Positions 25,932 to 36,529 of a stretch of 64,000 nucleotides of DNA are shown here, in pieces. This DNA comes from Pelargonium tetragonum (taxonomy: Eukaryota > Streptophyta > Magnoliopsida > Geraniales > Geraniaceae). A program made the translations under genes and the position numbers. The notes beneath the pieces are model-generated. The model made no database searches. It was not told the DNA's origin and was given only the letters and a program-made list of their open reading frames with translations. The stretch is from the NCBI GenBank assembly GCA_036897445.1, contig JAYMTL010000004.1, forward strand, positions 303,362 to 367,361. The letters are read 5' to 3'. Position 1 is the first letter of the stretch; the number at the start of each line of letters is the position of its first letter.

Positions 25932-28900
25932 AAAAGGGGTTAGACTCTTCTAAAAAAACTAGAACTGGAGTCCCCCTACCTTCTTCTTGCTTTTACGATT
26001 AAGAGGGTTTTTACTTGTTTTTAGAACACATAGGTATACCGGCCCTTTTTCAAGTCTAAAAATGAAACTCCCCCACTATCTATCTATCTATTTCAAGAAA
26101 GAAAGTTCTGTCTCCGGGTAATGTAAAAGTAATAACAGTGCCAAAAGAAAAATCCCAGATTCTGTTACGACAAAAGGTCCCACTTTTACTCACAACTTCT
26201 TAACCCAGTAAGTTAGAAAAGCTTCTCTAAAGCGGGCACTCCGTATCTTTAAGGAGTTTTGATAGTAAATATGTAATAGATATAAAAAGAAAAGTGAGAT
26301 TGCTCGTGCGTAATTGCTTGTATGGACTTAGGGATAGTTTTATGGGGCTTCTTAAAAAGGGCATTAGAAAGTGATGTATGACTTTGAATCCAAAATCTTT
26401 CTCTTTTTTTGTCAAGGAACTCCATAATATTTTAGCTTCCTCTTTTATATAGATTTAGCATTATAGCAATAGCAGAACTCTTTAACTACCTTCACGCTTT
26501 GTCAGGGGCTTTTTGTGTATAGAGTTTGCAAGTAGTTTTAATTCTCTTTTTGGTCTTGTATAGTATACTTGTATAGAAGATATGCTTTAAAAGTTGAGAT
26601 ATCTCAACGCGGCGCTTTACTATTATTTTGGTTTTAGAGAAACGGAAATACTTAGGAGTCTAATTTGCTTTTACCGGATAATTTTGTGTAAATTTATAAA
26701 GCAAGTATTAAATTTAATATAAATGAGATATTGCCTTCCTATTCTGGAGTGCCGTAAGTAAACCCTTTGGTCGAAGCCCTAAAGAACCTATATTAATGAC
26801 TAATTATCAAATTTAAGAAATGTCCTAACGACGCTCGTGCTAGCGGATAAGCTGCCCTTAAGAAAGAGAAGGCTAAGCGGTAGAAAGTTTGCGAGATATT
26901 ATTATAAAGAGGAATCTTTCTAGGTTAAGTGTTAATTTTTAATAAACTAATCAATCTGGTATTATACAAGACAGACCTCCTTTACTTAGTTAGTCCTAGT
27001 TAGACTCCCCTTGCGTAGTATCCGTGTGTCTTAAAAAGTCCCGAGAATTTACTTTGAAGCTTTTTTTTAAGACACGTATTTAAGAATCTGTAATATTCCA
27101 GGTGCCAAACCACTACAATAAGCATATTCGGAATTCAAGTTAATAAGAATCACTTAGGTAGAATATATAGAAAGAATTTTTATTATAAATTATACCTAAA
27201 AACGGTATATCCCTTATCTGCAAAACGGGGACAAGAATCCACGTCCGCGGTAGAGCAGGATCTATTTCAACGCAGGTTCGAGTCGTCTTAGATACGCAAA
27301 GAGACTGAGTCTTAAAGCGCAGCCTCCTAAAACTAGAAACACAACAGGAGTCCCCTTTATATTATATATTAAAACCCTGGGACTTTTTATGGAGCTTCTA
27401 TATATAAACCCCATGCGATTTTTCTACTTTTCATTTTCACGTAGATTAGAGAGTATTAACTTTTGTTTAAAAGACATAGAACAAAGTTTTAATTCGGACT
27501 TTTAAGTTTTCTATTATTAACCAGCTACTCCTGATAGTAAGAGCTTCTGATTTCTTAAATTTTAGTATGACACGAAGCTTTTGTAAATACTAGTAGTCAA
27601 TTATACTCGAAACTTTAGTTCTTCTACCCTCTACACGTTACACAGCAATTTCGGGCCTATTTTTATAAAAAGGAGACAGCATTTAAGTTTTACCTTATTC
27701 TGAGACTGCGTTACTAATTTCTACTCGTATCAGGGAGGGCCGATACAGAAATTTTTCTAGGGTTATAGGCTCTTTTTTAGTACTACAATCTGTTTACTGT
27801 ATAATATGTACTTTTAAAGTCTTGAAATAATATAAGGATACGTTAATAAGACCTCAAATAAATAGGTAATAGTAGAGAGTTCAAGGAAGTCAAATCCGCT
27901 AGCAAGGGTATAACAATTATTCTAAATAAACAGAAGTTTCGGGGATTCACTTAAACCTCGGCAAAAAAGATAGCCAAAATAAAGTAGGTACCCTTTTTCA
28001 AGATACCAGGAACTATAAAACTGCTAAGAAATTTTAGACAGCCTAGTTTACGTACTTAATTCTAACTAACCCTTTATACTTTGTTGAAAATTAAGTCCAA
28101 AATATTGATTCATTTTTCATAGAAGCTCTTTTATTTATAATGTACAACGGCCCTCTTTACAAAAACTTAAGTAGAAAATCCGAAGGGCCTCCAAGTCCTT
28201 TTCCTCACAAAACGCGTCACTATCTTATGGCTTAAGAAAGTTAGAGACTGCAAAGGGAATGCTGACGAAGACTTGGTTACAAAATGAGTAGCAACTCCCT
28301 TCCTAATATTAAATCCTAATTTTCCGGTAGTCAGAGTTTTTGCCACGGATAGAATTTCTAAGATATTCTCGCAAGGTAAGATAACCCTGTTCAAGCCAAG
28401 AAAACTACTGCGGGGCTCCTTGTGTAATTTATACATCTCTTTAAATTTATTTAAGTTTTTCTTGAGTTTTTACTTGCTATACGGATCAAGTTAGGGTTAG
28501 AGTTTATTTCAAGGGTTTTTATTTGCCTGTTAGATTAATTGAAAAGAATTTCAATCTATATTAGGGGTCCTTTAATTAATACTGGCTCTCATGAATTTTT
28601 TTAGTCCAGTCTTAGATTATCCCGTTAGTTGGATGCCCTATTTATTATATTTGATATTTGAGTTCACACTGCTATTAGAATTATCTGTTTAAACAAGGCT
28701 TTTTAAGATTTAGTTTCAAAATAATTATATAACGGCGATGGATGAGGGAATAAAGCAAGAAATTTGGGGTGTATACTGAAGACTTTTAACTGTGCTAGAT
28801 TCTTTGGTCTCAAGGTTTTCCCGTCAAATGTGTGAAATATTCTTCTTTTTAAGGTCTCTCTCACTGGATAGCTAAGAGCCTTTTTTCAGGGGGTCCCTAC

Positions 28901-31900
28901 AATGTTCCCTAACTTTTTAGTACTACAATTACTTTTAAACCTGAGTCAGTTCTTTGTTTAACTGGAGTACTCATACAACTACTCAGTAAAGGGCTAATGC
29001 TCAGAATGCTTTATAACACCAACCCCTGTTATTTTGCAATTGACAAGTAAAGAATATTTGGATGACACACTTTAGTATATGGGATATGGGAACCCTCAGA
29101 AAAAAGTAGAGAGGAAAAGTACTGAACTGCTGTTAAAGTCTACGAAAAAGGCCATACAATTTTTATAATTAGTTATGAGTTTGACTTACAAAAGATTTTC
29201 CTCGTACTAGTAAAATATGAAATTCCTTCCTAAAACTTTTACAGCAGTGACACAAAATAAGGGACTGACTTTAAAAGAAGCTAAGCTAGGTTATTACTAC
29301 CACTGGATTTCAATATGGATATACTTTGGATAATTCAACTGAAAAGCCTTACTTTAACAGGTTTTTATAACTAGGTTAGCACAACTTTACTAACACTTTT
29401 TCATAGAGCTCGGGGGTATCTCGTAACTAGGCTTATCTGCTGTAAAGTAAAATAAGGTTAATTCCTATAAATTAAATACTATTCCTCTGAGATTGAAGGG
29501 CCTAATAAAGGGAGCGGGATTCCTGATACCGGTGTAGATATATTCAAAATAAAAATAAGGGAGCTCCTATGAGGTAAAAGATGTTTTATATAATCAAGCT
29601 TCCACCAAGTATAGGTGCGCATATTAAATAATTTTTATTAGTAAACTGAGCCTTTCATGAATTTAAAGTCACCCTTTACAGTGCCGAGAATCGGAAGAAA
29701 AATTGAATTAAAAGCTAAAGGAAGCTTTTTTATTCTGACGAATTTTACATAGTTTTTTTAGTTTTATCCCTCCCTATATTTATACGCTTAGGAACTCAAT
29801 CTCGAGTACCCTTGCTTGCTTATAGAGTTCTATATACGTACTTGTGAATTAAGGGCTAAAACAATTGGGAGAGATACATTATCCGTGGGAGTTGAACGGA
29901 TTCTAGATAAAGTTAAAGGCTTTCTTAACAAAGGAAAGAAAAAGAGTAAATTAAAAAAATATGGAAAATTCTTTTAGTCTTAGATATATGCTCCCCCTGT
30001 GGTATAAAGAGAATGCTTAGTAATTTCTTAACGAGTATAGGATAGATACTAAAGCTTTCTGGTTTACGCAAGTGTTATAAGTTTTTCTTTTTATAGTAGT
30101 AGGGAATTCCTAAATTACCCGTTTTGTGAAATAAGTCGTTAGCCTCTGAAGTATACCTGTATAACTATTTACTCCAAGGTAAGAAATTGGCAGTTACCGT
30201 CATTAGATTAGAAAGGAAGCATCCGCAGTATAACCATAAAGAATCCACGAAAGAGAAAAGAATTTATAAGGAGCCCCTTCATGGAAATTGGGACACACAA
30301 AGTTTGAATAATAGGGTATTCTAAAACACCTTTAAAAGATTTTAATAGTAAGTGCCTCGTGTAACGAGTATACATATAGGAATTACTCTATTTTTTTTTT
30401 ATTTGTCTCTCTTTTAATCAAAAAGCTTATACTTATAAGTGTACCCCCTTTTTTTGTGAAAGCCCTCTACGAAAACCTTATTCTTTTAAAATCCGAGCTT
30501 AGTAACAAAGTAAAGGTCCGGTAAAGCAGCTAGAGAATTTCCTAAAAGTCAAAAACCTGAGTAAAGTGTCGAATAAAGAACAAGTACAAGGGAGTAGTGA
30601 TATTTATATTGCTTTGTCTAAAGTTTTCCTTTAAGTTAAACAGAATGTAAAACACCTTTCTAAGTAATAGTATGACGGTCTACTTTATCCTTGTGTAGTA
30701 CCGCGAAAAGTGAAATATTATAGATTCTTAACTGGGTTTACCTACTATTCCTAAACTCTTCATTATGTCTTTTCTAGATAAAGTTTTTTATTCTACAAGC
30801 TAATATTTTTTGATACTTTGTGTGTGTGGGAATTTATACAAAAATGTAGTGTTAAAAACCGAAGTTAACTAAATAGGGTTCTGTGGTCTCTTTGTTAAAA
30901 AAGTGCTCCGAGATAAAGCTAACAAAAACATTTTATTACTATAAAGTTTCCACTCATATTATACCGGGATCACTAAAACTTAGCAAATCGGGTTACACTA
31001 ACTTGTCAAAAGTCCTTTAGAATATAGAATCACTTTGCCCAAGAGTTCCATATTTACTTTACCTTAGTAGCGGGAAGATCCAGTTGTTTTTTGTTCTAAA
31101 ACTCTCTAATCAATGAATTGATCTTTAACTTTAGAGTCTGATTTCTTTTACGTATATGTTTTTTTTACTGAAGTATCACAAAGAGTAATCTCAGATTTTA
31201 CGTAGAGTATTTCCTAAAATTCCCTTGGCAAACCCGGGTTATAAATACGAAAGTTGTATTCCTATTAGTTTACTAAGTTTGTAAGAGAATTCCTGGTGGC
31301 CTTGGAAGATATAGAATACGGTTAAAGGTCCGCCTTTTCCATAACAAAGTAAGTGGATTCCTCAAGATAAAACTTGTTTATAAGAAGTACGTTAAAAACT
31401 CTGTGCATTTCAAAAAACAGGCTGGAGCTCAGAAAAGTATAACAGGATTTCGCTCAAACCTCGCTCTTAGAAAGATATCCAATAAAACTTTTTATATAAA
31501 AACTTAAGAAATTAACTAAAGACCCTCTTGCCTTTTGTGCATGGGCCCGCAATGCTTTTTGGGGACTGCCGGGGTCTTACTTTAAAGAATACTATAGGTT
31601 CAAAGGACTTCTGCTCCAATAATAGGGACTTAATTACGCTTCCTGAAAAGGCTATACCTTCTCCTATCTGACATTGCACACCCACCACGCGAGTTGCAAG
31701 GGTTCATACTGCTTTTTATAAGAAAATAATATTTACAAGTACTGTGGATGAGATCTCAGTATCAATTTCTTACCCAGATTAAGAAACTCCCTTAAAAGCG
31801 GGTACTCCAAAACCCCTTTTTCTCTACCAAGTAAAGAGATTCCTCTAAAATTCCAATAATAAGAAATGTATCCAAAGATAATAAGGAACCCGGTATACTA

Positions 31901-31950
31901 CTCTTCCTTTATTATGCGTTGTAGTTACTAATAAAAACAAGTCTCGGTAA
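25932..31950. other. non-coding background
   Basis: AT-rich with GC palindromes. A TATC microsatellite lies near 26079-26093. Open frames of 62 and 89 codons on the minus strand look like chance. The tRNA-like segment at 27240-27295 is listed separately. AGTACCGCGAAAAGTGAAA at 30697-30715 recalls the LSU motif AGTACCGTGAGGGAAAGGTGAA with four or five bases missing; I keep it as a finding only. Confidence 0.5.
27240..27295 (+). tRNA. tRNA-like segment, degenerate
   Basis: CGCGGTAGAGCA (D-arm-like) is followed about 20 bases later by GCAGGTTCGAGTC (T-arm-like), the spacing expected in a tRNA. The D stem can form 3 of 4 pairs. The T stem does not close because CGTCT follows the loop. The phrase TTCGAGTCGTCTT resembles TTCAAGTCGTCTT at 52.37 kb. 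CCGCGGTA also matches part of the SSU 530 loop, so an rRNA reading is an alternative. Identity not assignable. Confidence 0.25.
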
Positions 31951-31952
31951 AG

Positions 31953-31983
31953 CACCCCCTTTTTTTTCTGGGGGGCGGGGGGG
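31953..31983 (+). other. G-run hairpin / possible quadruplex sequence
   Basis: CACCCCC is followed by a T run, and then G6-C-G7 at 31970-31983. The C5 and G runs can form a hairpin, and the two G runs are the densest in the window. In a sequence this AT-rich the element stands out. It lies about 50 bases upstream of the LSU P-loop match. Confidence 0.6.
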
Positions 31984-32021
31984 TAAGACTTTCCCCGGAT
32001 ATCAAATGCTGTATCATAAAT

Positions 32022-32060
32022 AGTAAGTTCCATTCTGGGGCGGTTAGTAATAGATAAAGT
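32022..32060 (+). rRNA. LSU rRNA fragment, P-loop (helix 80 region)
   Basis: CTGGGGCGGTT at 32035-32045 is identical to the universally conserved P-loop of large-subunit rRNA (about E. coli 2248-2258), which holds the CCA end of P-site tRNA. Eleven matching bases, eight of them G or C, are very unlikely by chance here. The following bases (AGTAATAGATAAAGTATAGG) do not follow the bacterial sequence closely, so only the core is secure. If expressed, this is one piece of a fragmented LSU rRNA; its ends cannot be set from sequence. Confidence 0.5.
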
Positions 32061-32064
32061 ATAG

Positions 32065-33820
32065 GAGGCCTAGCCTCTCTCTAGCTTAACTGTATGAAAG
32101 AGTGAGTTCGCTGTCCTGCTGTCTGTCATCCTCGAAAAAACTCGTTTGAATTTATAATAGAGTGCGGAATGAACAGCTATAAAAGGATGCATTAGAGACA
32201 TTTGGCTTTCTATACAGAATACCAACATAAAAGAATGAAAATTATGGATATCCCTAAAAGAGCTAATTACTCGTATCCAAAAGGAAGCTCACTAAGTTCG
32301 TGCAAACTCAGAAAGATTTATTATAACTCTTTTTAGAGTCTATTTTAACCATGGAATCTATATTTAGTGAGATGACAAAGGCAAGTCCTACTATTAAGTA
32401 TCTTTTGTTTCTTTGTTTTATTCAAAGGCATACTTTTAAAATAAAAGGATCTTAAATCTATCCATTTTATCTATATAAGAAGTAAGCAGCTTTTTACGGA
32501 AACTCATACGGAAAGGGGTTTAGGTAATTGCCTCGATTCTAAAAGTATCTAAGTACAAATCACTACACTTTCACTCTTTATACAGAACTTTTTTATATAG
32601 ATTGAGTACTTTCTTTCTAGATTTATAGAATAGGTTTATAACCATTTAATAATTTATATATGAGCTTGTAAACGGCAAAACTAACTAAGACAAGCTTATC
32701 TCAAGTTTGTTAACTAAGAGGGATCTTCTTAATTTTCTTTTTTAGATGTTCCTCGGCGCTTTGGCTTTTCATTTCAATTCTTCTTTTCTTTACTTTGTAT
32801 ATACTACTTCAAGTTTCATAAGTCTTTAGTAATTGGCTTGAATAGGGTCGCGTAGCTGGACGAGTGACTTTACCTTTTCCTAAATTAAAAAATCGTAGGC
32901 CTTTTTGTTAGGAAGAATTCTAATGAGGCAAACTCTATAAGGCTAAAAAGCTATATAATTATAACCTTTCCAAGGGAAGCATACATAAAATTCCCTTGTA
33001 ACTCGGATCTCTATGATAGGTTTTTTATAAAAGAACTTTACTAATTGTAAGTTCTCTTATTAGGGTTTAAAGTAGGCTTTTTAGGTAACGTTTATCTTAA
33101 AAGAGTGCAGCCTCCTCGTAAGTCATATAAGGGGGATCTTCTATCTAATACTAAAGGAAACCCCTTTATTCAGCTATTTAAAGATTGTATAGTGTATTTT
33201 GTATCTATCATACTTTTAACTTGTTAGAGAAATTAGTTAGTTATATTCCCAGAGCCAAATTGATATACTAAGATTAAAAGAGTGGGGGACCAGTAAACAA
33301 AAAAAATGGAAAGAGTTTCTTCTATTTCAATTCGCTGGGTGGTGTATACGGAATAACTACTGTAAACCATGTTAAGATTAAGGTTTCATTTTGAGTTAAT
33401 AGTGAACATTACTTTCTCTTAAAGCGAGCTCCTAGTGGGTCAATTAAGTAGAATAAATAACAAGAAAAGAGGTATCAGATAGATAAAACAAGGACTCATT
33501 GAGATTACTATTTATATTGAAATGAAACAAATTAAATGCCTGTAGTATTCTCTTTGCTATATCCAATAACTGAGTAATTGAGGCATAGTAAAAAAACTGT
33601 GGCTAAGTGGTCTACTTCGCGTACTAAATCACTTCTATATAATATATAAGAAAAAAGCATTCATTGATGCCAGTCTGCTTAGCTTGATAAAAGAGACTGT
33701 GGAGGGATATACCTTAACAAGTATCTAATTCAAACGCTATAGAATTTCATACTAATTATACTAAAAAAAATACAAAAGCAAGCTACATATAGGGCACGGA
33801 ATACAATAAGGGTTAGCTGT
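32065..33820. other. non-coding background
   Basis: AT-rich with palindromes. Near 33600, GTGGCTAAGTGGTCTA resembles the 5' part of a serine- or leucine-type tRNA, but no matching T arm follows. No gene supported. Confidence 0.5.
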
Positions 33821-33824
33821 TCTA

Positions 33825-33888
33825 GAATTTTTAAGTAGTAGAACAAGTAATCTTAGTTTATATGCCGTGGGTTCAAGTCCTTGAAAAA
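33825..33888 (+). tRNA. tRNA-like segment, 3' part not matching
   Basis: AGTAGAACA (D-arm-like) is followed by CCGTGGGTTCAAGTCC, a good T-arm beginning, with about 20 bases between them for an anticodon arm. The 3' strand (CCTTG) pairs at only two or three of five T-stem positions and no acceptor strand complementary to the 5' end follows. The anticodon cannot be assigned. This is the same pattern of intact T-loop and lost 3' half as at 25.4 and 34.3 kb. Confidence 0.3.
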
Positions 33889-34039
33889 GAAGTCCTTAGT
33901 CTTGGGAAGAAAGCAATGGAAATCCTTTAGAATGAATAAAGAATAAGATTCCATTACATATTCCGCATATTTTAAAGTGAGCTGCTTCTGATCTTAACTA
34001 CAGTAAGAAGACCTTTTGTTTCCACTACACCCGTGACTC

Positions 34040-34085
34040 ATATGCGCGAATGCTGTAGGTTTAATTCGGGAACTCAAAAAATGAA
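34040..34085 (+). rRNA. possible SSU rRNA fragment (around E. coli 940-965)
   Basis: GAATGCTGTAGGTTTAATTCG matches the SSU core GAGCATGTGGTTTAATTCG with few changes; the part GGTTTAATTCG at 34058-34068 is exact. This block lines the P-site region of the small-subunit head. Downstream sequence diverges at once. Another SSU block that would normally lie just before it (915 region) is found 2.4 kb downstream, so gene order is scrambled if both are real. Confidence 0.42.
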
Positions 34086-34253
34086 GGAAATTGTTTACAA
34101 TTTGTTAGGTATATTGTTCTGCAAAGAAAAAGTAATTAATAATGCTGTATGAAAAACTAGAGTTCTCTCCCTTTTCCGTCTTCTCCTAGTCACCAGTCTA
34201 CTAATAAATTACCAAAAACAACGAAACTGAGTTACCTTTACTTTTTTCGTGAG

Positions 34254-34318
34254 CTTTGACTTGAACCTACGACCATTAGGCGATTCTTCCAATGCTCTAC
34301 CAACTGAGCTGTACACCC
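34254..34318 (-). tRNA. tRNA-like segment with perfect D arm, truncated after T loop
   Basis: The minus strand starts GGGTGTA, CA, then GCTC-AGTTGGTA-GAGC, a perfect D arm. A five-base anticodon stem with one mismatch (TTGGA/CCTAA) follows, and then GTCGTAGGTTCAAGTC, a canonical T-arm start. After the T loop the sequence is AAAGCTC, which neither closes the T stem nor pairs with the 5' acceptor. The anticodon loop reads AGAATCG without the usual T33, so its identity is unclear. The 111-codon open frame on this strand includes AQLVEH and VVGSSQ, a typical shadow translation of a tRNA. It is either a pseudogene or a tRNA completed by editing or joining. Confidence 0.5.
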
Positions 34319-34851
34319 TTGGTAAGGGGCTCCCTTTTGGTATAGAAAAAAACTCTTCGATATCAGGAGCAGTTCAAAATTTCTAATATTATTTGGGCCA
34401 TTTGCGGGGATCCGGCAAGCCTTGGTTGGATTCGTTATAAATAGCGCTTTTGGGGGGAATTCGAAGAATATGTACCCCTTTATCTCAGCTAGTTTATAGC
34501 ACCCTACCCTAAATATAAAATAAGAATCCTTTTCTTGGTATATTCCCAAAATGTGACCCATTTTCTGATACAACTAGTTGCTTGTCTACTTCTAATAAAC
34601 GCAATTAATCTAATAGTAGGAAGAATTAAAAATATGATAAGAAACTTTAATTATACAGAATTTTATATCACAAAAGTTGAGTCCACTAACCTAATTGCCC
34701 TCAATTAGAGCATGAGTCAATAATAGAAAGTTCTAAGTTTTTCTTTCTCTTATTTCTTTTTAATAAAACAGAAATAATTAATTATAGAAAAGAGAAAACC
34801 AAGACATTTCAAAAGTCAAACTTTTTGTGTAAATTCGTGTTTTATTTCATC

Positions 34852-34902
34852 AGGGCAAGTATACTCTATTAGTGGTAGAGCAAAGGAAATTAATCTCGTG
34901 GA
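34852..34902 (+). tRNA. tRNA 5'-half-like segment
   Basis: GCAAGTA, TA, then CTCT-ATTAGTGGT-AGAG gives an acceptor-plus-D-arm layout with a perfect four-pair D stem. The continuation CAAAGGAAATTAATCTCGTGG has no convincing anticodon stem or T arm. It looks like the 5' half of a tRNA without its 3' half, or a remnant. Confidence 0.28.
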
Positions 34903-34904
34903 AA

Positions 34905-36475
34905 AAAAGAGCTACCTTACCTTCTTACGCTAAATTCAAAGGAGTTTGCTTAGAATAAGTGGAGTAAGCTTTTCTCTTTATGGATAAGGAGGGGTAGGAA
35001 TAAGGAACGCATTAAGGGGGTACACGTGTTATATTGTTACTAATAACTTCGGGCTTATTAAAAAGGATTTGGTAAGTACAATCTATAGAACTTCTGTTTA
35101 TTTCGTAATTTGAAAGGAATGGAAAAATGTAAAAGCTTAGGTATCAATAAAAAACTTTCTTGATAAGATCCTAAAAGCCTGGCTGCTTATCTGGAAGTTC
35201 AAACTGAACTAACAAGGGCTTCTCTCATACAAAACTTGAGCGAGAATCCGCTTTTAGCTTTTATTAGAATACAAAAGATCCTTGTTTCTTAGCAAAACTA
35301 AAATGAGTCCACCTGTTGAGATAGCAACAGTAGAACAGCTCCTTAACAAAAACAAAGCTTTGTAAAAAAAAAGTGTCCTTCGATTCTAGTTTAGAGTTTT
35401 TAGTATTTCGCTTTTGGGAATTTCTAATAAACGGGATATTGCAACTTATTTAGTTTTAGTAGATTCTCTTTAATTACTATTTTCTTAAAAGTCGTAAACC
35501 AGGATTCTGTTATATACAAGCTATCTGATAGGGATTTCCTTAACCCAAGGGTTACTACTCAAACAAGTCTTATAACGGGTTTCTTTATTTTAAAAATACT
35601 GATAATATAGAAGTGGAATCTTAGTAAGAGTTGATTTTCTTATTAATATTAAAAAGAAATCCTTCTAGTTTTTGTTAGATACTTGCCGAGGACCATTCTA
35701 ACACGAAAAAAGAGTTTCTCCTTCCCTCCGCTGTAAGGCATAAATTAAGCAAATAATTTAGGCAAGGTATAGTTCATGGACAGCTCTGAGTCCCTACTTT
35801 TATCATTCATTTGCCTTATTATATACTGGAAATCGCAAGGGCTTTTAACTAGTGCTCCCAATTCGTATCTATTAGCTTACTGCTATATTCTAATAACTAA
35901 GAATTCCTCCTGCTAATTTTGAACATTTAAACAAGGGCCTAACTCCAAAACTTGTTAGTTAATAGTTATAGGAAATCCCTAAGGCAAGCCTTCTAAAAAG
36001 AGTTCTAATTTACGTTTTAGTTTTTAGGTAATGAAGAAGCAAAACAAAAATCTAAGTCCTAGTCATTTTATTTTGGCTGTTAAGTCGTCGGAGGCTCTTG
36101 GAATATATATAATATATTGCTGCAGAAGGGCCCTCCTCTTTTTTTTAAGATTATTATACTTTGGTAGTTTTTTCAGTAAAGTATTGTAGTAAATGTCTTA
36201 GGACCCCTCTTGAGTAGAATACCTTTTATTACAAAGTCTAATTAATTATTCTTGTGGGATGCCAGGAATTTAGAGTCCTTTTTTAGCTCGAAACGAAGTA
36301 TATCTACTTATTCTTCATTTTCGCACTTAGGAAGGTAAAGACAGTAAAGTTGGCAAGGGTAGAATCTTTAACAGTGCGGCAGTAAGAAAGGAAGAATCAT
36401 TAAAACCCTTAATAAGTTAATATTAGCATTAAATTAGAATTGGGGAGTACCCAGACTTATAAAATGACTTTATTT
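34905..36475. other. non-coding background
   Basis: AT-rich with palindromes; nothing else supported. Confidence 0.5.
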
Positions 36476-36479
36476 TTCA

Positions 36480-36525
36480 GAGTTTTGCAATTCAAATTGA
36501 CGGGTAAACTGCACAACAACTACTA
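36480..36525 (+). rRNA. possible SSU rRNA fragment (around E. coli 910-930)
   Basis: AAATTGACGGG, six bases, then GCACAAC (36494-36517) closely matches the SSU core GAATTGACGGGGGCCCGCACAAG, the central pseudoknot and helix 28 region. One extra base is present in the middle. The flanks do not continue as bacterial SSU. Taken alone the match is moderate; the other SSU-type blocks on the same strand strengthen it. Confidence 0.42.
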
Positions 36526-36529
36526 TAGT

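Noticed and set aside
26079-26093. CRISPR-like or functional repeat at a TATC run
   Set aside because: A simple tetranucleotide microsatellite of four units; no spacer structure anywhere in the window.
33600-33650. Serine/leucine-type tRNA starting GTGGCTAAGTGG
   Set aside because: No T arm or acceptor strand within 80 bases.
34238-34573. 111-codon open frame on the minus strand, the longest in the window
   Set aside because: Its C-terminal part contains AQLVEH and VVGSSQ, the usual shadow translation of a tRNA; the tRNA-like segment lies at 34254-34318 on that strand.
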